Origin: Gimesia chilikensis
GTDB taxonomy: Bacteria > Planctomycetota > Planctomycetia > Planctomycetales > Planctomycetaceae
Reading direction: 5' to 3'
Length of the DNA stretch: 64,000 bases
NCBI RefSeq assembly: GCF_007744075.1
Contig: NZ_CP036266.1
Span: 7,778,564 to 7,842,563, forward strand
Shown piece after piece: positions 25,099 through 34,855 of this stretch; position 1 is the first letter of the stretch; every line of letters begins with the position of its first letter. The notes beneath the pieces were generated by a model, which saw only the letters and a program-made list of their open reading frames with translations, had not been told where the DNA came from and ran no database searches. Both the position numbers and the translations under genes were made by a program.

Positions 25099-26673
25099 TT
25101 ACTCCTCTGCTGCGATCTGACGCAGTTTACCTGAAATCAGGAACTGCAAGACAACACAACTGATCAAACTCAGATAAAACGCTGGCATGATAATACCGTT
25201 TGCGCCGATTGAGAAATGAAAGAAAAAATACATTATCTGCAAAAACGGTGTCAGACAGGCCTGCAGTAGGATCAAGCTACCAATTGCAATCGCCAGCGCG
25301 CCCCAGCGCACTACCAGGGAATAGTAAGCCAGCAGATGTAAAAAGACGATATATTGGACCATGATCAGTGGGATGTAAACCTGCCAGCTGATGTCGACCA
25401 TTTCCAGTAGACTGTCAGGTGCCAGTATTACTATCAGAAGGATCCCACTGGCAACTGGAATGAGTGCCAGACTTAGCCCCACAGTTTTTTCATAAATAAT
25501 CCTCGAGAGAGAATGTGGAAGTAAAAGCATTAATGGCAGCATCTTTTGTCTGTGCTCATTTCGAAACATCTGTGAAACGTATAGAGTACTTTCGACTATA
25601 AACCCTGCACTAAGTAACAACAGCGATGTACTCATCATTCCTCGCCAACTGTATGACGAGATAAATGATACGGAAGAAAAACCATCCAGAAACATCCCTC
25701 CCGCTGTGATGAGCACAACCAGTAGAGGATAGATAACCAGTTTGAGAATAAATGCCTGCTTGCCTCCAGAATTAAACTGAAACTCTTTCCACACAAATGC
25801 CATCTGCCCGGGACGACTGTTACGAAGACGCGTTTTCAGACTTGGCTTTGGATTGCTAACCCGTCCTGCATCAGTACGAAGGGACCAGGGCTCAAAACAG
25901 GCCCAGGCAGCAAAAAAAGCGACAACACCTATCATAATATTACTTACAACCTGCATGCTGAGAACCGACTCTTTAAATCCCACCTGCAGTATTGTTTGAA
26001 AACGTTCAATAACGGAAATCTGCTGACTCAGATGATGAATCGATTCAATCCCCTGAGCGATAAACCCCTGAGAATCAATCAATCCACGAGATTGCAGATT
26101 TGCAAACGTTTCTGAAAGCAGTATTGGTAGCACGAACAGGAAAAAAAGCAGGATCATTACGAGGGCAATCGCAGTCCCCGAACGTCTGGCATATACAGAA
26201 CAAAGTAGTGCCAGATTTGAAATCAGTATGACATATGCCACCATCGCCAAAAGTGTTGCAAATATCTGAAGGGGGGTAATTCCTCCCAGTGCGACGGCCA
26301 GAATCAGAAACGGCAACTGTGCCAGGATCAGTAAAATGATACGGACTGCTCTGACAGTCGATTTTCCCAGGAGTAATCCCAGAGAACTAATGCCAGCCAG
26401 CTTGAGCAACGGCAGTGTTTCTTCTTCTTTTTCTTCAGTAATCGCGGTAGAAAAAATCCCAATTCCAGCAAGAGTCACCAGCCAGAAATTGAGCCAGACA
26501 ATTTTTGTAAAAAAATCAAGCCCCGGAGAACCAATGCGTGCACTGCTGAGCCACGAAGAAAAAAAAAGGATAAATACGAGACCAATGCTCGCAAATCGAA
26601 ATAGATGTATTTTCTTGAGTTGTACATCTTTCTTGAGTGCAAAATTGGTGAAGATCAAAGATCCGCGAAACAT
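25099..26673 (-). CDS. ABC-2 type transporter permease
   Basis: 524-residue polytopic membrane protein with about a dozen hydrophobic segments and a pattern typical of the ABC-2 permease superfamily (for example a TEEKEEETLPLLKLAGISS block, as in many ABC-2 permeases). It follows the large membrane protein by 21 bases, so the two are probably co-transcribed. GAAAGAGG sits ahead of the ATG. No ATPase subunit lies nearby in the window; it must be elsewhere. Substrate unknown. Confidence 0.75.
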   Translation of the reverse strand: MFRGSLIFTNFALKKDVQLKKIHLFRFASIGLVFILFFSSWLSSARIGSPGLDFFTKIVWLNFWLVTLAGIGIFSTAITEEKEEETLPLLKLAGISSLGLLLGKSTVRAVRIILLILAQLPFLILAVALGGITPLQIFATLLAMVAYVILISNLALLCSVYARRSGTAIALVMILLFFLFVLPILLSETFANLQSRGLIDSQGFIAQGIESIHHLSQQISVIERFQTILQVGFKESVLSMQVVSNIMIGVVAFFAAWACFEPWSLRTDAGRVSNPKPSLKTRLRNSRPGQMAFVWKEFQFNSGGKQAFILKLVIYPLLVVLITAGGMFLDGFSSVSFISSYSWRGMMSTSLLLLSAGFIVESTLYVSQMFRNEHRQKMLPLMLLLPHSLSRIIYEKTVGLSLALIPVASGILLIVILAPDSLLEMVDISWQVYIPLIMVQYIVFLHLLAYYSLVVRWGALAIAIGSLILLQACLTPFLQIMYFFFHFSIGANGIIMPAFYLSLISCVVLQFLISGKLRQIAAEE

Positions 26674-26694
26674 ACAGAGCCTCTTTCAGTCGAA

Positions 26695-28545
26695 CTATTC
26701 GTTCAACGGAACATCGAGAGAATATAGAACGTGACCTTTTTTTTTCATAACTTGCGGAGATTTTAAAAAGAGGAATTCCGGCGTTTCGCCTAGAACCAGC
26801 AGCTTCTCGGTACCCTCGACAGCTCGTTGCACTTTGAGATTTTGATCTGCTGAAAATCCTGTCACACGACTTAACAGAACAGGAAACAACTGGTCAAGCG
26901 AATCATCTACTTCTCTCTCTTTCAGTTTTAACGTCCCGGTCAAACTGACTGTCGCCCAGGCACCAGATTGATATTGGGGAGAAGAATATAACACGGAGCT
27001 GATATCCAGCGATCTGCCACGAAATACCAGGCGATCCTGTTCCTGTTCGAGTTCATATAACTTCGAACCAGCGAGAAAATAAATCTGTTTAGTTCTTGTC
27101 GGAAACTTATCATCGATTCTCAGTGCGAGCGCTTCCAGGCCAGATTCGTTTTTTAGTACGGATTCAACTGAGACAGCAAATCCCGTTTTACTAGTTCTGT
27201 ATTTATGTAAATAACTTTGTGAAGAATTGGGAGGGATTTCGAGGTACATCATTCCCTGCGATCCACTCATGCAGATCCCATTGACAGGAGAAAATTCATT
27301 ACAGGCTGCATAGAGATGTTCCTCGCCCTCATGTGTAACCTCGTAAGTCCCTCCTGTCACCATTCCCAGACTGGACCATTCACTCAGAATCATATCCTGA
27401 TCTGGCATTACTGAAGCCAGCATAAGGGAGTGAACCTGGGAGTTCTGATTCGAACTATACTTTCCACTCACATAGAAAATCAGACTGAAAGCCACAATGC
27501 CTAGAAAATACCATAAATAATATTGGTGAATTTTGCGGGACAGTCTGGTTACAAGGTAATATCCCGGCCCCACCACCAGTAAATACAGAAACGCGAGAAA
27601 GAAATTGAGATACCAGATTCGATGCGGTTTACTCATTTCTGTCAGAGTGGTCAGTATCTCTTCATCACTCATCTGGTAATAAAATATATCTGCATGCGGG
27701 TAGTATCCACTATCTGAATTGAAGTAATATCCTTCAGTTAATTTGCCTGCCTGATCTGATAAATTCTTAGATTTCTTCTGTGTTCTCTGAACCAACATAT
27801 TAATATCGTTCGATGAAAGCTGGTTGATTTTTTGTGGATGTCGAATAATTCTACCTTGCCCATATCTGATCAAAGACGAGTTCTGATCTAATGGAGAAAA
27901 CGTTTCAGGAAATACTTGATCTTCGCCTTGCGTGTTTTGAAATATATGAAGCGTTCCCCCCAGATAGATCCATTGTATAAAAGCCGTTCTGCGTGCTTTG
28001 TCCCACCTGGGAACATGGTCTAATACTACGGCTTCCAGAGAATCTACCGCATCAGTCACTGGAGGAAATATTTCTTCCGGGTACTGCTTAATTCCAGGTA
28101 GTCCCCGTTCCAGGCTTCCGGCACTGATAAGCTGTACGATCGCCTTTGTCTCGACAGGTATAGGCGCGAGAAATGATTTTGAATTCTGCTTTGCTCCCTC
28201 TTGCCAGGTTGCTGTCCAGTTGGCATTCGATTCTGAAAAGTAGGGATAGAGCTGCACCCATTTCGTATCATGGGGGGCAATGTAAACCGAAGTTGAGACC
28301 GCCAAGCCGATCGGCTGTCCCCGAAATGACTCCGGTTGAAAGCGCAGCTCTCCTTCAAACGGAGATTCCTGATTATTTTCAATCAGAAAAGTAACAGGGT
28401 TAAAATGATACGCTACAGGACGGTCCTGGAATGACCAGCGAATTTCATGTATTTCCAGTGCGAAAGCCCGTGAAGTAATCAAGAGCAGAGGAAGGACCAT
28501 AATGTTCTTCCATCTGAATCTGAATTTAATAATTCGCGCCTTCAT
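26695..28545 (-). CDS. Large membrane protein of unknown function
   Basis: 616 residues. Signal-like N-terminus (about 12-30), an extracytoplasmic beta-rich region (about 30-300), and two transmembrane segments (about 310-332 and 340-362), then a C-terminal domain. No family recognised. It sits between the DUF1559 gene (10 bases upstream) and the ABC-2 permease (21 bases downstream), so it likely belongs to the same transcript. The pairing of such a protein with a permease recalls accessory subunits of ABC-2 systems, but this is an inference. Confidence 0.65.
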   Translation of the reverse strand: MKARIIKFRFRWKNIMVLPLLLITSRAFALEIHEIRWSFQDRPVAYHFNPVTFLIENNQESPFEGELRFQPESFRGQPIGLAVSTSVYIAPHDTKWVQLYPYFSESNANWTATWQEGAKQNSKSFLAPIPVETKAIVQLISAGSLERGLPGIKQYPEEIFPPVTDAVDSLEAVVLDHVPRWDKARRTAFIQWIYLGGTLHIFQNTQGEDQVFPETFSPLDQNSSLIRYGQGRIIRHPQKINQLSSNDINMLVQRTQKKSKNLSDQAGKLTEGYYFNSDSGYYPHADIFYYQMSDEEILTTLTEMSKPHRIWYLNFFLAFLYLLVVGPGYYLVTRLSRKIHQYYLWYFLGIVAFSLIFYVSGKYSSNQNSQVHSLMLASVMPDQDMILSEWSSLGMVTGGTYEVTHEGEEHLYAACNEFSPVNGICMSGSQGMMYLEIPPNSSQSYLHKYRTSKTGFAVSVESVLKNESGLEALALRIDDKFPTRTKQIYFLAGSKLYELEQEQDRLVFRGRSLDISSVLYSSPQYQSGAWATVSLTGTLKLKEREVDDSLDQLFPVLLSRVTGFSADQNLKVQRAVEGTEKLLVLGETPEFLFLKSPQVMKKKGHVLYSLDVPLNE

Positions 28546-28554
28546 ACTGGAAAT

Positions 28555-29520
28555 CTAATACTCCCCAACCAGATTTCCATCCTGGCGATTGGCCAGACGT
28601 TTTAAAATTTCGTAATCGGTTTTCTGGCTGATATAACGTACGGATGCATCTCCCAGACTAAAGTGCGCTCCCTCTGCATGGAAACTTGAAAAGCCTCCCA
28701 CACGAAGCAAAGATTTGCGATCCTCCGCGGTCAGTTCTTCCGATTCACGTATTCCATCCGGATTGTCGTCTACCATCTCTTCATATTCATCGAAGTAACT
28801 ATCGGACATCGGATCATTTTGGAACTGATACTCACGTGAATCACCATAGGGAAATGCAACTCGTGATGAGATACGAGATGCCAGGGACTGATTAATTTTG
28901 GTGCCCATATTACGCAACGTAGAGGATGTCCCCGAAGTCCAGCTTAAAAAACCACCATCGGCTGTTTCTCCCACAAAAATGGTGTAGGCACGCCCATCTT
29001 TCAGGTCCTTTTCTCGAATGCTGCTGTTCAAAAAAAAGACTCCCTGATTATCTGAGTCGATCGGTGCCTCAACGTCATTCTGACAGCCAGCATAGTTATA
29101 TCCCCCCAGATAACTGGAAGGACACACAAAACAGGTCAGTCTATAGTTCGCAATTTCTGAATTGACTGGGTCATAAACACCTTTCGCAAAATCATAACGC
29201 TGAAACGCCACCCGCTCTTCCAGTAAAGGAAGTATCTGAATCACCCAGCCAACATGATAGCCTTGTGGCTGATTCAAAATGGGCCCCTGGGAATTAACCG
29301 TCCCTGAGGGAAGCATCAGATGTGCCATCTGATAATTCTGCAATGCAATTCCGAGTTGCATCAGATTATTTTTACAGGTTGTCGCTCGTGCCGCTTCGCG
29401 AGCTGACTGAACGGCAGGAAGCAGGAGCGCAATCAGTACCGCGATGACAGCAATCACACACCACAGCTCCATCAATACAAAGCCGGCAGAGTGTGATTTC
29501 TTAACTTGTAGAGAGATCAT
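28555..29520 (-). CDS. DUF1559 protein with pilin-like N-terminus (1)
   Basis: 321 residues. A prepilin-like signal (GFVLMELWC, with the conserved Glu five after the cleavage Gly-Phe) is followed by a hydrophobic helix to about residue 40 and the DUF1559 block [17 protein letters not shown]. The C-terminus has the typical [11 protein letters not shown]1559 proteins are abundant in planctomycetes and are thought to be processed like pilins, but their role is unclear. It is a tandem paralogue of the next gene upstream, and the operon carries GspF-like genes. Confidence 0.9.
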   Translation of the reverse strand: MISLQVKKSHSAGFVLMELWCVIAVIAVLIALLLPAVQSAREAARATTCKNNLMQLGIALQNYQMAHLMLPSGTVNSQGPILNQPQGYHVGWVIQILPLLEERVAFQRYDFAKGVYDPVNSEIANYRLTCFVCPSSYLGGYNYAGCQNDVEAPIDSDNQGVFFLNSSIREKDLKDGRAYTIFVGETADGGFLSWTSGTSSTLRNMGTKINQSLASRISSRVAFPYGDSREYQFQNDPMSDSYFDEYEEMVDDNPDGIRESEELTAEDRKSLLRVGGFSSFHAEGAHFSLGDASVRYISQKTDYEILKRLANRQDGNLVGEY

Positions 29521-29585
29521 CTATAAGAACCCATTAGCAGGAAATGACCGTCAAAGAAAACTTTCAGCACCTTGAATCAGCTGAC

Positions 29586-30488
29586 TTAAAACTCCGGAAG
29601 CAATTGACCATCATGTCGGTTGGCCAATGCCTGATAGACGGTCTCGTCAATGTTTTCACTGAGAAAACGAACACTTCCGTCCCCCAGTCCAAACTGAGCG
29701 CCCCCAGTATGATAACTGGAGAAACCACCAACACTAAGTGGATTTTCCACTGACTCAGATTCACCGGCTGCTTCAGTGGACTCTCCTTCCGGATTTCGTG
29801 CATCGAACTGAGCTTTACCAGGATAGTAGTTCAGCCCGTTGGCGTTAATACTGGTGCCAGCATTCCTCAATGTGGAACGTGTACCAGAGACCCAGCCTCG
29901 TTGATTACCGCCAGCGAATTCACCGACAAAGATTGTTTTGGAAGACCCATCCAGAATTTCGTCGTACCGCACGCTGCTGTTGAGAAACAGAACTCCATTA
30001 TTATTCACATCAATTGGTGCTTCGATGTCATTCTGCATCCCTGCATAGGTATTTCCCGGAGAAGGGTTCGATGGGCAACTGAGCAACGGAATCTGATACT
30101 CGGCAACCTGCTTATTCACCGGGGCATAAACACTCTCTTTAAAATTGAACTTATTGAATGCAACTCGTTCGTCGAGATACGGTAGAATCTGAAGGATCCA
30201 ACTGACGTGATAACCCTTTGATTCACTGCGCACAGGCCCCGTAGGATTGATTGTCCCGGAAGGCAATACGTTATGCGCCATCTCATAATTCTGAAGTGCG
30301 ATATTGATCTGCATCAGATTATTTTTACAAGACGCACGATGGGCCGCCTCTCTTGCCTGCTGTACAGCTGGCAACAGTAATGCGATGAGAATTGCGATAA
30401 TGGCAATCACGACCAGTAACTCAATTAAGGTGAAACCACTCTTTTTATGCGTGTGCTTCAGCTTAGGCAACAAATCTAAATGTGGCAT
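29586..30488 (-). CDS. DUF1559 protein with pilin-like N-terminus (2)
   Basis: 300 residues. The classical prepilin signal KKSGFTLIELLVVIAI is followed by AVQQAREAAHRASCKNN and a C-terminal GGAQFGLGDGSVRFL, all DUF1559 hallmarks. It is clearly related to the protein at 28555-29520, and the two share the motifs NYAG/NTYAG and the acidic block DIEAPID. AAAGGGAAG precedes the ATG. Probably a secreted or surface fibre subunit needing a prepilin peptidase; none is in the window. Confidence 0.92.
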   Translation of the reverse strand: MPHLDLLPKLKHTHKKSGFTLIELLVVIAIIAILIALLLPAVQQAREAAHRASCKNNLMQINIALQNYEMAHNVLPSGTINPTGPVRSESKGYHVSWILQILPYLDERVAFNKFNFKESVYAPVNKQVAEYQIPLLSCPSNPSPGNTYAGMQNDIEAPIDVNNNGVLFLNSSVRYDEILDGSSKTIFVGEFAGGNQRGWVSGTRSTLRNAGTSINANGLNYYPGKAQFDARNPEGESTEAAGESESVENPLSVGGFSSYHTGGAQFGLGDGSVRFLSENIDETVYQALANRHDGQLLPEF

Positions 30489-30532
30489 GATCTTCCCTTT
30501 AAATCAGACTTTCCTGCGGGGATACATTATTA

Positions 30533-30991
30533 TTATTCTGAGTTTTGACTCTTAACAGTAATTGGCCATTCTCTGATGACGCGCACGCGGTAAATATCAT
30601 CAGCGGGATAACTCGCCTCTGTTGTGATGATATGTGAGTCTTCCATTTGTCTGTTTTTCTCTACTTTAATGACTACTTCACCTGGATTAACTTTTCCCAT
30701 CGACTCGATCTCTACTTTCCAGGTTTCGCCATCGTAGTCTGTATCTTGAATCAATCTTCTGACAGCTCTCTGAGCAGCAGCATCTCCCAATGAGGAAGCT
30801 TGAAGCAGGTATTGTTGCTGCTTGAGCTGCTTGGCCTCTACTTGACTCTGTTGCAATATTTGACCTACGACCGCTAACGCCAGAATCAGACACAGCATGG
30901 GAATGAGCACAAAAGATCCACGCCGCACATGTGTCTTCTGTGCTTTTACTCTATCCGAATACTGATTTGTCGTTTTTCGATATGATTTCAT
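30533..30991 (-). CDS. PilX-like membrane protein
   Basis: 152 residues with one N-terminal hydrophobic segment (about 26-46, GSFVLIPMLCLILALAVVGQ) and a helix rich in Gln after it (SQVEAKQLKQQQYLLQAS). This matches the topology of PilX/PilW-type or GspK-like accessory proteins in pilin operons, though no conserved signature is seen. It begins three bases after the next upstream gene ends, and fits the pseudopilin operon. Confidence 0.6.
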   Translation of the reverse strand: MKSYRKTTNQYSDRVKAQKTHVRRGSFVLIPMLCLILALAVVGQILQQSQVEAKQLKQQQYLLQASSLGDAAAQRAVRRLIQDTDYDGETWKVEIESMGKVNPGEVVIKVEKNRQMEDSHIITTEASYPADDIYRVRVIREWPITVKSQNSE

Positions 30992-30994
30992 GCT

Positions 30995-31591
30995 TCACTC
31001 TGTCTGCTCTGAATGTTTCTGAATCTGACCGACACGATTCAACTGTGCTTCACACCGGAATAATTGGAAATAAGCTTGCAGAGTTTTATTCTCATGCCCT
31101 GTCTCATCTGGAATATTCAGCTCCATAGAAACCAGTTCCTGCTGATTGATTATTTCTGTCTGAAAAGTAACACCTGCCAGCGGGAGTAAATATTCATCCT
31201 GTGAGACAAGTTTACCTTCCCTGTGATATTCGCGACGAATTCCTTCACCCGGGGAATTTGTTAAATAAGTGATAGATGTGTTATGGCGCAGTGCCAGCTT
31301 AAGTATTTGCTGACTATTCTGTTTAGATATCTCTGCGTTCTGAGCTGTAGACACATCTTCTCTGAACTTGTGCGCGATCTTTTGAAGCACCAGTTTATTC
31401 TCAAGGCGTTCTGTTCCCTTCATCTCCACTCGCATCAGGAATGCCAGAGTGGTCACCGCTGCAGTGAACAGAATCGACATCGCTGACATTACTGCCAGCA
31501 TTTCGATCAACGAAAATCCCTGTCGTAACTTCGCATAAGAATGTCGTTGTATTTTTCTTTTGTCTGATATGATCATGAAACATTCATTCAT
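30995..31591 (-). CDS. Prepilin-like protein (PulJ/GspJ-type)
   Basis: 198 residues. The prepilin motif QGFSLIEMLAVMSAM has the conserved Glu5, followed by a single hydrophobic helix (about 30-50). The rest resembles minor pseudopilins of the PulJ/PilW type. Overlaps the upstream gene by 8 bases. An internal ATG at 31576 is an alternative start; neither has a strong ribosome site. A minor pseudopilin likely forms the fibre tip. Confidence 0.8.
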   Translation of the reverse strand: MNECFMIISDKRKIQRHSYAKLRQGFSLIEMLAVMSAMSILFTAAVTTLAFLMRVEMKGTERLENKLVLQKIAHKFREDVSTAQNAEISKQNSQQILKLALRHNTSITYLTNSPGEGIRREYHREGKLVSQDEYLLPLAGVTFQTEIINQQELVSMELNIPDETGHENKTLQAYFQLFRCEAQLNRVGQIQKHSEQTE

Positions 31592-32024
31592 ATAACCAGA
31601 GGGTCAGCGTAACAGGATCAACATTTTTCCCGTAGATATTTCTCCAGGAGACTTTGATAGCAACCTGACGGACTCCTGATACTTCGCCATCATCTGTGTT
31701 GACTACAGAAAGTTCTACTTGAGGATCATTGAGATCTAACTCCCCAATCAGCGCTGACTGATAATTATTAAGACGCTCCTGACTCAAGTCCTTCCCGGAA
31801 CTTTCTCCACGAATTCGTTCAGCCAGATTTTCGACCGCTGTGACAACCAGATACCTTTGATCGATGTCTTTCCTCTGCTGGCCAATAACCTTAAACGCGG
31901 GAAGTGCCACTACCATAGTTGCCCCCACCAGAATCATCGAGATGAAGGCTTCAAAGAGGGTAAATCCACCTCGATGATTTAAGAGGACCTTTCGTTCTGG
32001 ATGATTTTTATTGCAATTTCTCAT
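31584..32024 (-). CDS. Prepilin-like protein (GspI/PilV-type)
   Basis: 146 residues with a prepilin motif GGFTLFEAFISMILVGAT, the conserved Glu and a membrane helix (about 20-42). The short mostly polar body resembles a minor pseudopilin of the GspI/PilV group. It overlaps the next gene by 8 bases and starts 12 bases after the GspF-like gene ends. Confidence 0.75.
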   Translation of the reverse strand: MRNCNKNHPERKVLLNHRGGFTLFEAFISMILVGATMVVALPAFKVIGQQRKDIDQRYLVVTAVENLAERIRGESSGKDLSQERLNNYQSALIGELDLNDPQVELSVVNTDDGEVSGVRQVAIKVSWRNIYGKNVDPVTLTLWLYE

Positions 32025-32036
32025 TGGAACTATGAC

Positions 32037-33572
32037 TCAGGAAATTTGGAACAACAGATAAACTAAAGGCATAAACAGAGCTATGACAAAGTAACCGACC
32101 AGTACCGCGAGAGTACAAACCAGAACGGGTTTACAGATTTCTGTGAAGTATCTGATTCTGCGAAATCTGCGCTGCTCAATCGTATCAGCCAGGGAACGCA
32201 ATACTGTGGGAAGATTACCCACTTTTTCAGCAGTCATACAAAGACCTGCCTCTGCACTGGAGAGAACTTTCGCCTCACGTAAAGATTCCCAGAAATCATT
32301 ACCCTGACGAACTCGTTGAGCAGCTGACTGCGTCCGCACTCTTACATCAGACCAGAGGTGATAATTCCCAATAGAATCCAGGGCGAGAAGAGGAGGCCTC
32401 TCGATCACCACGGTTTGCGCAATTTGTCGTAAACATTGGGGTGTATTCAGACGGGGAAACCAGCCCGTAATAAATGGAATATTGAGGTTCGACCAACCGA
32501 AGTAATTACCAAAATGTAAAATTGCCAGTACTACTAGTGGCAATGAGAATATTGGAAAGAATAGATAGAAGTACGAGAAGATCACATCGCTAGCAGTCAT
32601 GAGTGACTGTGTAATTGATGGTAATTCAAAACCGAAATCCAGGAAGATCTTTTTGAACTTCGGAACAATCCAGTACATGATAAACCCAGTGATAATAAAC
32701 TGCAGCGAAAGAATGATTGTGAGGTATAGAATCAGATTTGCAAAATTCGATTTATCAGAACTGGTACCGAGTTTTTTTGTCGCTCTGACCGCCGAATCCC
32801 GTAAAGCAATCCCCGGATTGTTAGTCTTCTCATCGATATTTAATGCCACAATTGCTGACTGGGGTAGCAAACCTGAATTTTCTGCCAGTGCCTCGGAAAG
32901 GGATTCACCGGAATGCAATCGGCTGCTGAACCTTAACAATCGGTCCCGGTATCTTCCTTTCTTCGTTTGAGAATAACGATCGATTTCTGCCGCCAGGGGA
33001 ATATTTTTCTCAACACAAAACGTCATCAGCCAGAGCAGTTCTGTTTCCCGAGACCGCTTGTTTAATGACAGGATATTTAACACACAGCAGAAGACAGCAA
33101 TCATCAGGATAAAAAAAGGAACGATGTAGATTAATACTGGAATGAAGATCAACAGAGGTAACCCCAGCAAAATCCAACCTCCCGTCCGGATAATATGCAA
33201 GCGGTTTTGCATAACTTCTGAGAGACTGTACTCATCTTCCTGATTGATAGAACGCAGTAACTGTAAGCACTGCCATTCCAAATAGATTGTGAAGATATAA
33301 ATCAAGATTGTTGGCAGAGCGACCAGGGCAGTTCCTAGAATAGTTACTTGATTGGTTACCACAGCAATAATATTAAGCAGAAGAAATATCACACATAGAG
33401 CCAGCATGAACAGAGTAAACGCTTTCCAGCAGACTTTGATCAGTTGATTGACTCCCTGATGACCAAAATCCTGCACACGCCGCGCAAGCATGACCGATGT
33501 AATTCCTGCTATTGGGAAATAGACAAAGAAAGCCAGACTGAATATCACGCCCAGAAATTCCACGGTCGTCAA
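32037..33572 (-). CDS. GspF/PilC-like inner-membrane platform protein (1)
   Basis: 511 residues. About five N-terminal hydrophobic segments precede a region with GspF-like motifs (an ESLSEALAENSGLLPQSAIVALNIDEKT stretch read in pieces, and VVLAILHFG) and a final membrane segment (VLVCTLAVLVGYFVIALFMPL). GspF/PilC proteins are the platform that contacts the ATPase and pilins. The frame opens with TTG at 33572; a GTG nine bases later is possible. It is the first of three GspF-type genes in a row; the usual operon has one. Confidence 0.8.
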   Translation of the reverse strand: MTTVEFLGVIFSLAFFVYFPIAGITSVMLARRVQDFGHQGVNQLIKVCWKAFTLFMLALCVIFLLLNIIAVVTNQVTILGTALVALPTILIYIFTIYLEWQCLQLLRSINQEDEYSLSEVMQNRLHIIRTGGWILLGLPLLIFIPVLIYIVPFFILMIAVFCCVLNILSLNKRSRETELLWLMTFCVEKNIPLAAEIDRYSQTKKGRYRDRLLRFSSRLHSGESLSEALAENSGLLPQSAIVALNIDEKTNNPGIALRDSAVRATKKLGTSSDKSNFANLILYLTIILSLQFIITGFIMYWIVPKFKKIFLDFGFELPSITQSLMTASDVIFSYFYLFFPIFSLPLVVLAILHFGNYFGWSNLNIPFITGWFPRLNTPQCLRQIAQTVVIERPPLLALDSIGNYHLWSDVRVRTQSAAQRVRQGNDFWESLREAKVLSSAEAGLCMTAEKVGNLPTVLRSLADTIEQRRFRRIRYFTEICKPVLVCTLAVLVGYFVIALFMPLVYLLFQIS

Positions 33573-33586
33573 ACTTTCAAAATGGA

Positions 33587-34855
33587 CTATGAGAGATCAT
33601 TTAATAATTTGATCATTGGTAAATAGATTGCCACAATCGGAATGCCCAATAAAAACAACATTCCAGATATCAGCACAGGCTGCAGGATGAATATCAGTGT
33701 GCCTGTTTTCAAATCTGCTTTGGTCTGATAGATGTTACTGCTGGCATGCAAAGACTCAACGAAGACCTGTGGGTGGTCCTGCCAGCGAAATATATGAATA
33801 AAACTTTTCGTAAAATGTGGAGAACTTTGAGCGGATTCCATCAGGCTGAACCCCGCATTGGTCCGTTTAATCAGAACTTCACACCCCGCGATCAGGTTTG
33901 GATCACGCGTCATCTGAGCCGCCAACATGAGTGCTTCGGGTAATTTCACCCTGGCATCAATCAGGCCAGCCAGCATGCGGCAGAATTGAGAGATCGAAGT
34001 ATTACTCAAAATAGAACCAAACACGGGTATTTGATTCAGTAGCCGACGTCTCAAGGCACGTTTCTTCAGAAAATCAAAACTGAACCAGATTAGTGACATC
34101 CCCCCAATAACAATGAACGCGATCTTAATTCCATGCTTGGTTAACAGATCAGCGACACTGATCATCAGAACTGTCAACCCGGGAAGCTCAGTGCCGAAGT
34201 CTTCAAAAAGCGATTTGAAATTTCCAACGATGATCGTCATCAGAAAGTAGAACAAAATCAAAGAACCAAGAATTAATACGATTGAATAGAAAAAAGATGT
34301 CAGCAATTTATGCCTTGCCTGCCTACGCTGTCTCTCGCTGGCAATATAATCTTCAATCACAGACTCCAGTTTTTCTGTACCAGCGGAGACATGAATCAGG
34401 GTAGCAAGGTTTTGTGGTACCGATTGCAAATGCCGTTGGAAGGTATCCTCTTGAGATCTCCCCTGCTCCAGGTCTAATGCCATCCTCTGAAAAGTTCGTG
34501 CCAGGCTGATTGATGGCGATTCTTCCGCCAGTGTTCGCAAACTGGCGGACAATGGTAATCCTTCTATTTGAGGCTGTTTTTTGTTTCGGATCGAGTCTAG
34601 ATAATCAGTGCTAACATCCCAAACAGCTTTACCGTAGTCCTCTAATGACTCTCCCTCAAATTCAGTAATATCAACAGCATCACCATCGCTGAATTCTGAA
34701 TCTGGAGTCTGATCTGACTCTATCAAATCAACTCGAACAATTTTCAGTCCCTGCTCCATCAGCTTGATACGGGCAGACTCATCACTGCGTGCATTCACAA
34801 AGCCGCTGACTTCCTGACCATCAGAATTAATACAGAGATAGGAATACTGTTTCAT
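33587..34855 (-). CDS. GspF/PilC-like inner-membrane platform protein (2)
   Basis: About 422 residues. The start is set at the ATG at 34855, whose A is shared with the TAA of the upstream gene (TAATG), giving tight coupling; a longer frame to 34984 would overlap that gene. The N-terminal 50 residues (MKQYSYLCINSDGQEVSG) match the GspF N-terminal domain that opens many family members, and GspF-like helical domains and about three transmembrane segments follow (LILFYFLMTIIVG and later). Paralogue of the flanking genes. Confidence 0.85.
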   Translation of the reverse strand: MKQYSYLCINSDGQEVSGFVNARSDESARIKLMEQGLKIVRVDLIESDQTPDSEFSDGDAVDITEFEGESLEDYGKAVWDVSTDYLDSIRNKKQPQIEGLPLSASLRTLAEESPSISLARTFQRMALDLEQGRSQEDTFQRHLQSVPQNLATLIHVSAGTEKLESVIEDYIASERQRRQARHKLLTSFFYSIVLILGSLILFYFLMTIIVGNFKSLFEDFGTELPGLTVLMISVADLLTKHGIKIAFIVIGGMSLIWFSFDFLKKRALRRRLLNQIPVFGSILSNTSISQFCRMLAGLIDARVKLPEALMLAAQMTRDPNLIAGCEVLIKRTNAGFSLMESAQSSPHFTKSFIHIFRWQDHPQVFVESLHASSNIYQTKADLKTGTLIFILQPVLISGMLFLLGIPIVAIYLPMIKLLNDLS

